Below, piece after piece: positions 8,486 to 17,385 of a stretch of 64,000 nucleotides of DNA (positions within the stretch are counted from its first letter, which is position 1; each line of letters opens with the position of its first letter). Made by a program: the position numbers and the translations under genes. The notes beneath the pieces were generated by a model that saw only the letters and a list, made by a program, of their open reading frames with translations, did not search any database and was not told where the DNA came from. The stretch spans positions 1,364,001-1,428,000 of the forward strand of contig NZ_CP103288.1 in the NCBI RefSeq assembly GCF_024758005.1, given 5' to 3'. The stretch comes from Pseudarthrobacter sp. NS4. GTDB lineage: Bacteria > Actinomycetota > Actinomycetes > Actinomycetales > Micrococcaceae.

Positions 8486-8824
8486 ATGCATCGTCTGCTC
8501 CTCAGCCTGGCCACTACCCCAACACCGCTGCCCACTCCCGCCCTGCGGGAAGGTATCTCCGAGGATCAGGTAACGCCGGGCCTCCTGGGCTTCATCATGA
8601 CGGCTTTCTTTGTGGTGGCCACCGCCCTGCTGATCGTGGACATGGTGCGGCGGATCCGGAGGGTCCGGTACCGCGCCCAGGTTGAGGAGGAGCGGATTGC
8701 TGCCGCTGCTGCTGCCGACGTGCAGGCTGCTGATGCCCAGGACGGCCTCGATGCTTCTGATCCCGGGCGGGCCGACGGCGACGGGAACGGTATCGCCCCA
8801 GGCCAGTCACTGCCGCGGGACTAG
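8486..8824 (+). CDS. Small single-pass membrane protein downstream of mca
   Basis: 112 residues: a short hydrophobic N-terminus, one clear transmembrane helix (GLLGFIMTAFFVVATALLIVDMV, about 32-54), then a basic arginine-rich stretch (RRIRRVRYRAQ) and an alanine/acidic C-terminal tail that looks disordered. The ATG follows AGAAGG. I do not recognise a function. A small membrane protein at the same place after mca is conserved in mycobacteria, which makes it likely to be a real gene. Confidence 0.7.
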   Translation: MHRLLLSLATTPTPLPTPALREGISEDQVTPGLLGFIMTAFFVVATALLIVDMVRRIRRVRYRAQVEEERIAAAAAADVQAADAQDGLDASDPGRADGDGNGIAPGQSLPRD

Positions 8825-8935
8825 CGGGCCGGGTTCCCGGTTTTCGGCGCGGTCGCGCCGCGCGGGCGCCGTCCTGAGAGGGGGCGGTTCTGCGTGCCGG
8901 CCGCAGGCGAACGGTATTCCCGGTTTTCCCCGGGC

Positions 8936-9679
8936 TCAGCCCAGGACTGCCGTGGCGATGGCCGTGAAGTGGGCGGCGAAGGCAAAGACCGTAAATGCGT
9001 GGAAGAGTTCGTGGAAACCGAAGTGGTGATAGCTGAAGTTCGGTTTCTTCATGGCGTAGAAGACTGCGCCGGTGATGTACAGCGCGCCACCGACGCAGAT
9101 GAGGACCGCTGCCGGGATGCTGGCCTGGAAAAACTGCGGCAGGTAGAACAGTGCGCCGCAGCCCAGGGCTATGTAGATCGGGACATAGAGCCAACGGGGC
9201 GCGTCCGTCCACAACAGCCTGAACAGCACCCCCAGGATGGCGCCTGACCAGATTAGCCACAGCAGGATGACAGCCTGCGGCCGGTCCAGGAGGGTCCAGG
9301 CGAGGGGTGTGTAACTGCCGGCAATGACCAGCATGATGTTGGTGTGGTCCAGCCGCTTGAGGACCATTTTCACGCCGGGGGACCAGTTGCCGCGGTGGTA
9401 AACCGCGCTGACGCCGAAGAGCAGCACCCCGGTGGCCGCGTAAATGGCGGATGTGACCTTGCGGTCCAGCGTTGGGGCCAGCGCCACCAGGACGATTCCC
9501 GCAATGAGGGCCATCGGCGCCGTGACGGTGTGGATCCAGCCGCGCCACTTCGGCTTGATCATCAACAGTTCAGCGAGCCGTACAGCGGCGTCGTCAATCG
9601 CGTTTGTTCCGGGGTTTGCTTCCGCCGGATTTCCCTTTGGGCCCGGGGTCTGCGGGCCCTTCCGAGAGTCACTGTTCAT
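8936..9679 (-). CDS. Hemolysin III family membrane protein (PAQR-like)
   Basis: Seven-helix membrane protein of the hemolysin III/YqfA/PAQR superfamily. From the ATG at 9679 it has 247 residues, with a cytoplasmic N-terminus of about 50 residues. Conserved features are SAVYHRGNW (around 100), LDHTNIMLVIAGSYTP (around 116), YIALGC and HHFGFHELFHAFTVFAFAAHF near the C-terminus; the histidines and the HELFH motif are typical putative metal ligands. The frame stays open upstream to 10003, but TATTCT lies exactly 6 nt before 9679 and that extension overlaps the divergent gene, so 9679 is preferred. A TetR-type palindrome covers this promoter. Despite the name, haemolytic activity is not implied. 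Confidence 0.88.
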   Translation of the reverse strand: MNSDSRKGPQTPGPKGNPAEANPGTNAIDDAAVRLAELLMIKPKWRGWIHTVTAPMALIAGIVLVALAPTLDRKVTSAIYAATGVLLFGVSAVYHRGNWSPGVKMVLKRLDHTNIMLVIAGSYTPLAWTLLDRPQAVILLWLIWSGAILGVLFRLLWTDAPRWLYVPIYIALGCGALFYLPQFFQASIPAAVLICVGGALYITGAVFYAMKKPNFSYHHFGFHELFHAFTVFAFAAHFTAIATAVLG

Positions 9680-9690
9680 GGCTCCAGAAT

Positions 9691-9722
9691 AACTTACGCA
9701 CCGGTAAGTTACTGACGGGTAA
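9691..9722. promoter_or_regulatory. Overlapping TetR-type operator pair at the hemolysin III promoter
   Basis: AACTTAC (9691-9697), 6 nt, GTAAGTT (9704-9710) is a perfect 7-bp inverted repeat, overlapped by TTAC (9709-9712), 6 nt, GTAA (9719-9722). It lies directly behind the TATTCT -10 box of the leftward gene, between its -10 and -35 positions, and about 60 nt upstream of the TAGGAT box of the rightward gene. TTAC..GTAA dyads are common TetR-family operators, so repression of the hemolysin III gene is the natural reading. Confidence 0.55.
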
Positions 9723-9817
9723 TGTCGCCCCGTTCGGGTGCTGGGGCGTCTCCGGACGGCCCGTGCCCGCGCGGGCGGTAGCCTAGGATGTGCAAGTACG
9801 TACAGCAAGGAAGTCAG

Positions 9818-10591
9818 GTGAGTGGACGCGTGGAGTTGCCCGTGTTCCTCTACGGCTTTTACGAGCGCAGGCTCCTCAAGGACCTCTCCCGGGACCGCAT
9901 CCCGCGCCACATAGGCGTTATGGTGGACGGCAACAGGCGATGGGCCAAGCAGTTCAACGCTCCCACCAGCCAGGGCCACCAGGCCGGCGCGGACAAGATC
10001 CATGAGTTCCTCGGCTGGTGCCAGGAACTGGGGGTTAAGGTCGTTACGCTTTACATGCTGTCCACGGACAACATGAACAGGTCCAGTGAAGAACTGGACC
10101 TGTTGATGGGGATCATCGCCAACACCCTGGACCGGCTCGACGGGGACTCAAACATCTCGGTCCATGCCATGGGGGCACCGGAGCTGCTTCCGGATTACCT
10201 GGCTGAGCGACTCAACAAGCTCACCGCCCGCACGCCCGTCCGCGAGAAAATCCATGTCAACGTCGCCGTGGGCTACGGCGGGCGCCGGGAAATCGTGGAC
10301 GCCGTGCGCGAGCTTCTCCATGACGCCGTGGCCAAGGGCACCGACATCTCCCGGCTCGCCGATGACCTCTGCGTGGACGACATCTCCCGTTTCCTCTACA
10401 CGCGGGGCCAGCCCGACCCCGACCTGGTGATCCGGACCTCCGGCGAGCAGCGCCTCTCCGGTTTCCTGATGTGGCAGAGCGCCTACAGCGAGTTCTACTT
10501 CTGTGAAGCGTTGTGGCCCGCTTTCCGGAAGGTGGACTTCCTGCGCGCCCTGCGTGACTACGCCGGAAGACAACGCCGCTTCGGCACGTGA
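9818..10591 (+). CDS. uppS: Isoprenyl transferase, probably (2Z,6E)-farnesyl diphosphate synthase type
   Basis: cis-Prenyltransferase condensing isopentenyl diphosphate with allylic diphosphates, en route to decaprenyl or undecaprenyl carrier lipids. The catalytic aspartate is D37 in [44 protein letters not shown] and the final aromatic/basic block complete the family pattern. The GTG at 9818 has AAGGA upstream and a TAGGAT -10 box at 9784-9789 that rules out the ATG at 9788, giving 257 residues. In mycobacteria the gene at this position (by hemolysin III, upstream of phoH2) is the short-chain Z-FPP synthase, so the product may be C15 rather than C55. Confidence 0.88.
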   Translation: MSGRVELPVFLYGFYERRLLKDLSRDRIPRHIGVMVDGNRRWAKQFNAPTSQGHQAGADKIHEFLGWCQELGVKVVTLYMLSTDNMNRSSEELDLLMGIIANTLDRLDGDSNISVHAMGAPELLPDYLAERLNKLTARTPVREKIHVNVAVGYGGRREIVDAVRELLHDAVAKGTDISRLADDLCVDDISRFLYTRGQPDPDLVIRTSGEQRLSGFLMWQSAYSEFYFCEALWPAFRKVDFLRALRDYAGRQRRFGT

Positions 10592-10639
10592 CGTCCCTCC
10601 TTCATCAGAAGTTCACCCGGGCGCAACAGGAATCGCCGC

Positions 10640-10830
10640 GTAATGGTTGCGGAAATTACTTGGAGTGGATTTACGTTATATCCATCAGCAGGCAAAACCG
10701 CCGGCTGATCGGGGAGGCCAATACATGGAGCGAAACATCGCACCGGTTGTATGGGAGGCCGGACCCGGCCTCGTGGCCGAGCCGCCTCACCAATAACAAA
10801 TCCGGGCTTGCGCCTGGGGCTGGAGTCGAT
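10640..10830 (+). promoter_or_regulatory. Structured leader upstream of the PIN-PhoH gene
   Basis: A possible promoter (TTGCGG near 10647, TACGTT near 10673) would start RNA near 10685, giving a leader of about 145 nt. It holds competing dyads: ATCAGC with GCTGAT (about 10682-10710), and further on GAGGCCGG with CCGGCCTC, the latter overlapping an alternative CGGCC-TCGT-GGCCG hairpin. I match it to no known riboswitch. The frame here is open in phase with the gene but has no sensible start. Confidence 0.35.
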
Positions 10831-12249
10831 GTGGCTACTTCTGAACAACTGCCCGAGGTCCTTTTCGACCAGGGAGGGAAAGCTGCCTCTCGCGCCACGC
10901 GAGCCACCACACAAACCGGCGCAGCAACGGATGCTGCCGCCGGTTTTGCCGTCTCCGGAAGGGAAGCCGACATCCACACCTTCGTGATCGACACGTCAGT
11001 CCTGCTGTCCGACCCCCTCGCACTGCTCCGCTTTGCAGAGCACGAGGTCATCGTCCCTGTGGTGGTCATTACCGAACTTGAGGCCAAACGGCACGACCCT
11101 GAGCTCGGTTACTTCGCACGAAAAGCCCTCCGGCTCCTTGACGACCTCCGGGTGAAACACGGCGGACTTAACCAGCCGATTCCCATAGGGAACGACGGCG
11201 GCAGCCTCATGGTGGAGCTCAACCACATTTCCTCAGAGGTACTGCCCCTGGGCTTCCGCAGCGGAGACAACGACAGCCGCATCCTCGCGGTAGCCAAGAA
11301 CCTCTCGAACGAAGGCCGGGACGTCACGGTGGTTTCCAAGGACCTGCCGATGCGGGTCAAAGCCTCCGCCATGGGGCTCACGGCCGACGAGTACCGCAAT
11401 GAACTGGTCAAGGACTCGGGATGGACGGGCGTGGCCGAGGTTGAAGCCAACGAACAGGAAATCTCCACCCTGTACGGCCATGAGCCCGTCTTCATCCCCG
11501 CCGCAGCCGAAATGCCGGTCAACACCGGACTCGTCCTGCTCTCGAACCGTGGGTCGGCCCTCGGCCGGGTGGGCCCCGACAAGCAGGTCCGCCTGGTGAA
11601 AGGTGACCGTGACGTCTTCGGGCTCCACGGCCGTTCCGCCGAACAGCGCCTTGCCATAGATATGCTGATGGATCCCGCCGTCGGCATCGTATCCATTGGT
11701 GGCCGGGCCGGCACCGGCAAGTCCGCCCTGGCCCTGTGTGCAGGCCTGGAAGCGGTGCTCGAACGCCGCGAGCACCGCAAGGTGATCGTCTTCCGCCCCC
11801 TCTACGCGGTGGGCGGGCAGGAACTGGGCTACCTGCCCGGCTCGGAGTCCGAGAAGATGAACCCCTGGGCCCAGGCGGTCTTCGACACCCTCGGTGCACT
11901 GGTCAGCCAGGAAGTAGTGGAGGAAGTCATTGACCGGGGCATGCTCGAGGTCATGCCGCTCACCCACATCCGCGGACGTTCCCTCCACGACGCATTCGTC
12001 ATCGTCGACGAGGCCCAGTCCCTTGAAAAGAACGTGCTGCTCACCGTCATGAGCCGCATGGGCCAGAACTCCAAGATCGTGCTGACCCACGACGTCGCCC
12101 AGCGCGACAACCTCCGGGTCGGACGCCATGACGGAATAGCCGCCGTCGTCGAAACCCTGAAGGGACACCCGCTCTTCGGCCACGTCACCCTGACCCGCTC
12201 CGAACGCTCACCAATAGCAGCCCTGGTAACCGAGCTGCTCGAAGGCTAG
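10831..12249 (+). CDS. phoH2: PIN domain-PhoH fusion, RNA helicase/ribonuclease (PhoH2/YlaK type)
   Basis: Two-domain protein of about 472 residues. An N-terminal PIN nuclease domain begins around residue 50 ([12 protein letters not shown] with a catalytic aspartate, then ITELEAKR and a distal SGDNDSRIL acid cluster). The C-terminal PhoH ATPase has Walker [12 protein letters not shown] and Walker [11 protein letters not shown], followed by [10 protein letters not shown]. Mycobacterial PhoH2 is reported to unwind and cleave RNA in an ATP-dependent way; that activity is assumed by homology. The GTG at 10831 follows GGAG with 5-nt spacing; the frame is open upstream to 10588 but that stretch resembles a leader. 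Confidence 0.92.
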   Translation: MATSEQLPEVLFDQGGKAASRATRATTQTGAATDAAAGFAVSGREADIHTFVIDTSVLLSDPLALLRFAEHEVIVPVVVITELEAKRHDPELGYFARKALRLLDDLRVKHGGLNQPIPIGNDGGSLMVELNHISSEVLPLGFRSGDNDSRILAVAKNLSNEGRDVTVVSKDLPMRVKASAMGLTADEYRNELVKDSGWTGVAEVEANEQEISTLYGHEPVFIPAAAEMPVNTGLVLLSNRGSALGRVGPDKQVRLVKGDRDVFGLHGRSAEQRLAIDMLMDPAVGIVSIGGRAGTGKSALALCAGLEAVLERREHRKVIVFRPLYAVGGQELGYLPGSESEKMNPWAQAVFDTLGALVSQEVVEEVIDRGMLEVMPLTHIRGRSLHDAFVIVDEAQSLEKNVLLTVMSRMGQNSKIVLTHDVAQRDNLRVGRHDGIAAVVETLKGHPLFGHVTLTRSERSPIAALVTELLEG

Positions 12250-12358
12250 GTGAACTAACCCGGTTGGCAGGTGCCCGGGGCACCCTTCCTCTGCGTGCTG
12301 GCTCCTTCGTCGCCTTTGACGCACGCTGCCGGAAGGCTGCCCCGCGCACAAGCCGGGT

Positions 12359-12464
12359 CATGGTCCTTCTCGTAGGAGCGCATCGCAGCGCATCGGGTGC
12401 TGTAGGTCGCCCGCGACCGTAGGCGCCCCTATGTGACGTGTCTAAGCGACGGAGAAGGGCCATG
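12359..12464. repeat. Palindromic intergenic repeat, copy C
   Basis: Outer arms CATGGTCCTTCTC (12359-12371) and GAGAAGGGCCATG (12452-12464) pair along 13 bp with one G-U. Inside lie GCGCATCG, a GGTCGC-CC-GCGACC hairpin at 12405-12418 and the 14-mer GTGTCTAAGCGACG at 12438-12451. The same elements in the same order occur twice at 57806-58199. It sits between the convergent phoH2 and GNAT stops, where it may also act as a terminator. Confidence 0.8.
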
Positions 12465-12492
12465 GGCTGGCGAACTCAACCTCGCGCGGCGG

Positions 12493-13140
12493 TCAGCTAA
12501 CCTTCAGGTAGTTCGCCGCGGCTTCGTGGCCTTTTACCTGGAGGATCCAGTCGGGGCGTTTGAAGCTCTGCGGCGTGAGGCGGACGTGCTGTACTGTCTC
12601 GACTTTGGTGCCCCACGCCTTCCGGGTGGTTCCGTTGAACTCGTAGCCGAGGGAGCGCGAAACTCCCAGGGAAGCTTCGTTCCAGTCTGCCGCTTCGGAC
12701 TCGGCTACTTCTGCCCCCAGCCAGTCGAACGCGTAAAGGGCGACGGCGGCGCGCATCTCCTTGCCGAAGCCGCGGCCCTGCACGGACTGCTTGAGCCAGG
12801 ACCCTGTGGTGACCGTCTTGAGCGTGGCGAAGTCCTTGGCACCGACGTCCTGGCAGCCGATGAACCCGCCTTCGTGCCAGACGCCCAGGAGCAGCGTCCA
12901 GGATTCGGGCGTGCACTCGGCGCGGCACCGCCAGTACCAGCGGGCCATGTTCGGGCCCAGTTCCTCTGCCGGCAGCTCCGCCCAGGGGGTACTGAACGGG
13001 TTCTTGCCGGGCTCATGGATGCCGGTGCAGGCGGAGGCCACAGCACTTGGGATCTCTTCATCCATGATGGGGCGGAGTTCCAGGCGGGGCGTGGCCAGCG
13101 TGAGGTCGAAGAGTGGCCAGACTGAGCTCAGCGTAGTCAT
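12493..13140 (-). CDS. GNAT family N-acetyltransferase
   Basis: Acetyltransferase of the RimJ/RimL-like GNAT group, 215 residues, using acetyl-CoA; substrate unknown. The start region LATPRLELRPIMDEEI is the typical first strand of this group, and the acetyl-CoA loop appears as SVQGRGFGKEMRAAVALYAFD (Q/RxxGxG/A), followed by EAADWNEASLGVSRSLGYEFNG. The ATG at 13140 has TAGGCT 6 nt upstream on the minus strand and no ribosome-binding site, so it is probably leaderless. It converges on phoH2 with repeat copy C between them. Confidence 0.85.
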   Translation of the reverse strand: MTTLSSVWPLFDLTLATPRLELRPIMDEEIPSAVASACTGIHEPGKNPFSTPWAELPAEELGPNMARWYWRCRAECTPESWTLLLGVWHEGGFIGCQDVGAKDFATLKTVTTGSWLKQSVQGRGFGKEMRAAVALYAFDWLGAEVAESEAADWNEASLGVSRSLGYEFNGTTRKAWGTKVETVQHVRLTPQSFKRPDWILQVKGHEAAANYLKVS

Positions 13141-13183
13141 CAGCGAAGCCTAGCGGATGAGCCACCGCTGGTGCCTGTCACAC

Positions 13184-13978
13184 TCAGGCGGGAATGTCCC
13201 AGCTGATGTGCTGCCGCACGTCGGTGAGGTTCATTGATTCGGCCAGGAACAGGTCATCGAGCATGTATTCATCCACGGCGATGATCCGGATCCAGTGCCC
13301 GTATTCATCGGTTCCGGGCTCCAGCGACTGGCTGGCTACACAAACACCCGTGCCCAGGTCAACGCGGATACGGGAGCGCCCAGGAAGGCACAGGGGAGCC
13401 GCGGGATCACCGGGACGGTAGGCCGCCGTGGGCGTTACCTGCGCCTCGAACGCCGGCCTGCCCTCGTGGTCGACAACCCGGAGTTCCTCCACGTGGACCG
13501 CGTTGCTGCCGGGGAACTCCAGGGGAACTGGAGCGTTGCCCGCGAGTTCCACAGGGTCCAGTGCTGCGGAGAAGCGGGCGTTGCCGAACCCGGGCTCACC
13601 GTAGGCTGCCTCGGGGCGGCGCTTCACCAGTCCTGCGTCGTCGTAGACGGGGTTGACCAGGTGGGGCGGCAGCAGCCAGGATTTCCGGGTGGAGCTGACA
13701 TAGAAACCATCCCGGGAGTCGTTGATTCCGGTGGTGCTGTGGAGGACCAGTCCGTCCGGGCTTTCCAGCCGGAGCGCTCCGGGGCGCCGCAGCCACGCCC
13801 GGACCAGCGGTGCGGCGGGAGAAGGAGCTTCCGTGAAGGGTTCATCCCAGTACTCAAAGCGCAGTGACTGCCACTTCCAGGGCGAGGACCGGCACAGGTT
13901 GCGGAACGTGGTGATCGGATCTGCGGGCGATGCACCGCTGTTTGGATCCGGCCGGCGCCGGGCATCCCATGTCGCCAT
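13184..13978 (-). CDS. Uncharacterised protein
   Basis: A 264-residue protein I do not recognise. It has no signal peptide or membrane helix, is rich in tryptophan and tyrosine near the N-terminus (SSPWKWQSLRFEYWDEPF), and has alternating hydrophobic/polar strands suggesting a beta-rich fold (VLHSTTGINDSRDGFYVSSTRKSWLLPP; IRVDLGTGVCVASQSLEPG). A LolA-like or sugar-binding fold is possible but not supported by a motif. The ATG at 13978 is chosen because TAAACT lies exactly 6 nt upstream; an in-frame GTG two codons earlier abuts that box. It is divergent from the prepilin peptidase. Confidence 0.6.
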   Translation of the reverse strand: MATWDARRRPDPNSGASPADPITTFRNLCRSSPWKWQSLRFEYWDEPFTEAPSPAAPLVRAWLRRPGALRLESPDGLVLHSTTGINDSRDGFYVSSTRKSWLLPPHLVNPVYDDAGLVKRRPEAAYGEPGFGNARFSAALDPVELAGNAPVPLEFPGSNAVHVEELRVVDHEGRPAFEAQVTPTAAYRPGDPAAPLCLPGRSRIRVDLGTGVCVASQSLEPGTDEYGHWIRIIAVDEYMLDDLFLAESMNLTDVRQHISWDIPA

Positions 13979-14037
13979 ATCCACAGTTTACGCGGGCGTG
14001 GTAGGGCGGGCCGGGTAATTCCAGTAGCATCCGGAGG

Positions 14038-14580
14038 GTGATCGGACGACTGGGCGAACTGTGGCAGCACAACCCTGTGGCTTTTTGGCTGGTGCTCGCA
14101 GCATGCCTGTATTTTGCGGTGATGGCCGTCCGGCTTACTGTGATCGACGTCCGGCACCACCTCCTGCCGAACCGGATTGTCTTTCCGTCCTACGCGGTGG
14201 CTGGTGTCCTCCTGGTCGCGGCAGCGGCCCTCGCCGGGGCCGGTGAGATGGTTAACGATGCTCCACTGGCCGCATTGCTTGCCGTTCCCGCACGGGTGGT
14301 GGCCGGAGCCGCGCTGCTGTGGCTCTTCTACTTTGTGCTCAGGCTGGTCTATCCGCCGGGTATGGGTTTTGGCGACGTAAAGCTGGCCGGGGTGCTGGGG
14401 ATGTACCTTGGCTATCTGGGCTGGGGGCACCTGTTTGCCGGCACCTTCCTGGCCTTCCTGCTGGGCGGCTTGTGGTCCGTTGCCCTTTTGGCGGCGCGGC
14501 GTGGAACGCTGAAGTCCTCCATCCCGTTCGGACCCTTCATGCTCGCGGGAACGGCCGCGGCCATGCTGCTGCCGGCTTGA
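14038..14580 (+). CDS. A24 family prepilin peptidase (catalytic domain only)
   Basis: Membrane aspartyl protease that removes leader peptides from type IV pilin-like proteins. The 180-residue protein has both catalytic aspartates: one in VIDVRHHLLPNR (around residue 39) and one in the GxGD motif GMGFGDVKLAG (around 112). The N-terminal methyltransferase/zinc domain of full PilD is absent, as in TadV/CpaA-type enzymes. Several hydrophobic helices are evident. The GTG at 14038 has TAGCAT 7 nt upstream (leaderless). No pilin or Tad assembly genes lie in the window, so its substrates are elsewhere. Confidence 0.85.
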   Translation: MIGRLGELWQHNPVAFWLVLAACLYFAVMAVRLTVIDVRHHLLPNRIVFPSYAVAGVLLVAAAALAGAGEMVNDAPLAALLAVPARVVAGAALLWLFYFVLRLVYPPGMGFGDVKLAGVLGMYLGYLGWGHLFAGTFLAFLLGGLWSVALLAARRGTLKSSIPFGPFMLAGTAAAMLLPA

Positions 14581-14607
14581 GCCGCGGGCACTGGATAGGC
14601 TGGCGGT

Positions 14608-15078
14608 ATGCCTGCGCCTGACTACATCCTGAGTTTGCGGAAGAAAATCGGTAATGACCCGCTCTGGGTCCCGGGGGTCCGGGGAGTGGTGGTGGACGAT
14701 GCCGGGCGGATCCTGCTTGCCCAGCGGGCAGATAACGGCCAGTGGGCGCTGGTCAGCGGAATGCTCGATCCCGGGGAGCAGCCTGCCCGGGGCCTGGTCC
14801 GGGAGATCTTTGAGGAAACAGCCGTGGTGGCAGAAGCCGAACGCGTGGTCTCTGTTGGCGCCGTTGGCCCCTTTACCTACCCTAACGGCGATGTCTGCGA
14901 GTTCCTCGACGTCGTCTTCCTCTGCCGGTACATCAGCGGGACCGCGAGGGTCAATGATGACGAATCACTCGCGGTGGGCTGGTTCACCGTGGACGAGCTT
15001 CCCGAACTCATGCCGGGACACCTGGCCAGCATCCGGCACGCTTTGGCACCTGCGGAGGCGGCTCACTTCGAGCCCTGA
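14608..15078 (+). CDS. NUDIX hydrolase
   Basis: Hydrolyses a nucleoside diphosphate linked to another group; substrate unknown. The 156-residue protein contains the Nudix box GMLDPGEQPARGLVREIFEETAVVAE (about residues 51-76; GX5EX7REUXEEXGU-like, with REIFEE intact and Val where the motif has Gly). The strand before it, VDDAGRILLAQRADNGQWALVSG, is typical of the MutT/ADP-ribose group. The ATG at 14608 has TAGGCT 6 nt upstream and no ribosome-binding site. A long hairpin follows the stop. Confidence 0.88.
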   Translation: MPAPDYILSLRKKIGNDPLWVPGVRGVVVDDAGRILLAQRADNGQWALVSGMLDPGEQPARGLVREIFEETAVVAEAERVVSVGAVGPFTYPNGDVCEFLDVVFLCRYISGTARVNDDESLAVGWFTVDELPELMPGHLASIRHALAPAEAAHFEP

Positions 15079-15093
15079 CCGGACGGCCACGCA

Positions 15094-15129
15094 ACAGGAT
15101 GCCGCAATCGCAAGATTGCGGCATCCTGT
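15094..15129. terminator. Long hairpin terminator after the NUDIX gene
   Basis: ACAGGATGCCGCAATC (15094-15109) and its exact complement (15114-15129) form a 16-bp perfect stem capped by a GCAA tetraloop. There is no long T tract; it probably ends transcripts from both sides. Confidence 0.8.
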
Positions 15130-15182
15130 CGTTCCGGCCGGATGTGCCCGGGAGGCCTGATGCCGATGAAGGCGTAACGGCC

Positions 15183-15219
15183 GCGGCCGCCCGCCTTCGC
15201 TGGGAAGGTGGACGGCCGC
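15183..15219 (-). terminator. Hairpin after fumC
   Basis: GCGGCCG (15183-15189) pairs with CGGCCGC (15213-15219), with an inner CGCCTTC/GAAGGTG stem (92-98 with 204-210 of 15100s/15200s numbering) around a short loop. It lies 35 nt beyond the fumC stop. Confidence 0.65.
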
Positions 15220-15253
15220 CGTCGTACTTATTGGAACGAAGCCTGCTTTGGAA

Positions 15254-16675
15254 CTAGGCCTTGTGCGGAGGGCGCGTCATGGACATGACGTCCAGGGCGG
15301 TGTCCAGCTGCTCTTCTGTGAGCTCGCCGCGTTCCAGGAAGCCCATGGCCACTACCGTCTCACGGATGGTGAGGCCCTCGGCAACCGCCTTCTTGGCGAT
15401 CTTGGCCGCGTTCTCATAGCCGATGTACTTGTTCAGCGGCGTCACGATGGACGGCGATGCCTCGGCCAGGAACCGGGCGCGGTCCACGTTGGCGGTGATG
15501 CCGTCAATCATCTTGTCTGCCATGACGCGGCTGGTGTTGGCCAGCAGACGGACGGATTCGAGCAGGTTGGCGGCCATCACGGGGATGCCAACGTTCAGTT
15601 CGAAGGCGCCGTTGGTGCCGGACCAGGCGATGGCTGTGTCGTTGCCGATGACCTGGGCCGCAACCATGATGGAGGCCTCGCAAATGACCGGGTTGACCTT
15701 GCCGGGCATGATGGATGAGCCCGGCTGCAGGTCCGGGATGGCGATTTCGCCCAGGCCGGTGTTGGGGCCCGATCCCATCCAGCGGAGGTCGTTGTTGATC
15801 TTCATGAACGAGATGGCAATGTTGCGCAGCTGGCTGGACGCCTCGATGAGGCCGTCACGGTTGGCCTGCGCTTCAAAGTGGTCGCGGGCCTCGGTCAGGG
15901 GCAGCCCGGTGTCCGTCGCCAGCAGTTCAATAACGCGCTCCGGGAACCCTGCGGGGGTGTTGATGCCGGTTCCGACAGCTGTACCGCCGAGGGGAACCTC
16001 GGCCACGCGGGGGAGCGAGGCGTTGATCCGCTCAATGCCGTAGCGCACCTGCGCCGCGTAGCCGCCGAATTCCTGGCCCAGGGTTACCGGGGTGGCGTCC
16101 ATGAGGTGGGTGCGGCCGGACTTGACGACGTCCTTGAACTCAACAGCCTTGCGCTCCAGCGACTCGGCGAGGTAGCCCAGGGCGGGGATGAGGTCGTTGA
16201 TCAGGGCCGAAGTTGCGGCCACGTGCACGGACGTGGGGAACACATCATTGGAGGACTGGGAGGCGTTGACGTGGTCGTTCGGGTGGACAACCTTGTCGCT
16301 TCCGGCCGCCTTGAGGGCGCGTGAAGCCAGCTCGGCGATGACCTCGTTGGTGTTCATGTTCGAGGACGTGCCCGAGCCGGTCTGGAAAACATCGATGGGG
16401 AAGTCGCCGTCGTACTTGCCGGTGGCTACCTCGTCTGCCGCGTCTGCGATCGCCTTGGCCAGCTCGCCGTCGAGCACACCCAGTTCAGCGTTGGCCTGGG
16501 CCGCAGCCTTCTTGACCCGGGCCAGTGCCTCGATGTGGGCACGTTCCAGGGTCTTGCCGGAAATCGGGAAGTTCTCCACTGCCCGCTGCGTCTGCGCGCG
16601 GTACAGTGCGTTCACGGGGACGCGGACTTCGCCCATCGTGTCATGTTCAATGCGGAACTCTTCAGTGGAAGTCAT
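15254..16675 (-). CDS. fumC: Class II fumarate hydratase
   Basis: Reversibly hydrates fumarate to L-malate in the TCA cycle, a cytoplasmic tetramer. The 473-residue protein has the class II landmarks [16 protein letters not shown] (around residue 102), [16 protein letters not shown] (around 133), [21 protein letters not shown] (around 187) and the superfamily signature [12 protein letters not shown] (around 320), with catalytic serine and histidine regions intact. The ATG at 16675 has TAAGCT exactly 6 nt upstream and is probably leaderless. fumC close to DUF4245 and glpX is conserved in actinobacteria. Confidence 0.96.
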   Translation of the reverse strand: MTSTEEFRIEHDTMGEVRVPVNALYRAQTQRAVENFPISGKTLERAHIEALARVKKAAAQANAELGVLDGELAKAIADAADEVATGKYDGDFPIDVFQTGSGTSSNMNTNEVIAELASRALKAAGSDKVVHPNDHVNASQSSNDVFPTSVHVAATSALINDLIPALGYLAESLERKAVEFKDVVKSGRTHLMDATPVTLGQEFGGYAAQVRYGIERINASLPRVAEVPLGGTAVGTGINTPAGFPERVIELLATDTGLPLTEARDHFEAQANRDGLIEASSQLRNIAISFMKINNDLRWMGSGPNTGLGEIAIPDLQPGSSIMPGKVNPVICEASIMVAAQVIGNDTAIAWSGTNGAFELNVGIPVMAANLLESVRLLANTSRVMADKMIDGITANVDRARFLAEASPSIVTPLNKYIGYENAAKIAKKAVAEGLTIRETVVAMGFLERGELTEEQLDTALDVMSMTRPPHKA

Positions 16676-16761
16676 GGGGCTAGCTTAGGGCGATCAGCCA
16701 CGCCTTCGAAAACCGTGAAGGGCATGCTAAGGGTCCCGGCCGGAGCACTCCTAGCGGCCTC

Positions 16762-17376
16762 CTAGAGCTCGCCGATTCCCGAAACAAGGTTCGCATGACC
16801 CTCGGCGAGGCTGTACGAAAGGCCGATAACAGCCGAATGACCTTCCTCGATTGCGGCGGAAATCACACGCGAACTGTCCACGAGCCGCTGCGAAGTCTGC
16901 TTGACGTGCTCCACCACCATGTCATTGACCTCGGTTTCGTCATTGCGCAGCGACGTGAGTACGGACGGAGTGATCCGTTCCACCAGATCCCTGATGAACC
17001 CCGTGGGCATCTGCCCTGTCTCGACTGCAGACTTGGTGGCGCTCACTGCACCGCAGCTGTCGTGCCCGAGGACCACGATCAGGGGCACCCCCAGCACGCC
17101 GATGCTGTACTCGAGTGAACCCAGGACAGCGTCGTCAATCACCTGGCCCGCGGTCCGCACCACGAACACATCGCCCAAACCGACATCGAAGATGATCTCG
17201 GCTGCCAGGCGGGAATCGGAGCAACCGAAAATCACGGCAAAGGGATGCTGGTTTTCCACGAGCGAGGACCGGCGTGACGCGTCCTGGTTTGGATGGGAAG
17301 TTTCACCATTGACGAAGCGTTCATTTCCTTCACGCAGACGGCGCCAGGCAAGTGCAGGAGTCAGGTAAGTAGCCAC
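16762..17376 (-). CDS. Beta-carbonic anhydrase
   Basis: Zinc enzyme interconverting CO2 and bicarbonate. The 204-residue protein shows the beta-class ligands: cysteine and aspartate of FGCSDSRLAAEIIFD (around residue 51), then HDSCGA (around 104) with the histidine and second cysteine. VVRTAGQVID is also typical. The GTG at 17376 has TAACGT 6 nt upstream on the minus strand and no ribosome-binding site (leaderless). It lies 9 nt downstream of the DUF4245 stop in the same direction, so read-through from there is also likely. Confidence 0.93.
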   Translation of the reverse strand: MATYLTPALAWRRLREGNERFVNGETSHPNQDASRRSSLVENQHPFAVIFGCSDSRLAAEIIFDVGLGDVFVVRTAGQVIDDAVLGSLEYSIGVLGVPLIVVLGHDSCGAVSATKSAVETGQMPTGFIRDLVERITPSVLTSLRNDETEVNDMVVEHVKQTSQRLVDSSRVISAAIEEGHSAVIGLSYSLAEGHANLVSGIGEL

Positions 17377-17385
17377 GCAACTACG

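Noticed and set aside
9680..10003. N-terminal extension of the hemolysin III protein
   Set aside because: It overlaps the divergent prenyl synthase gene and lacks family similarity; the ATG at 9679 has a leaderless -10 box.
10588..10830. Extension of the PIN-PhoH protein to 10588
   Set aside because: No conserved sequence; it contains promoter- and hairpin-like DNA, and GTG 10831 has GGAG.
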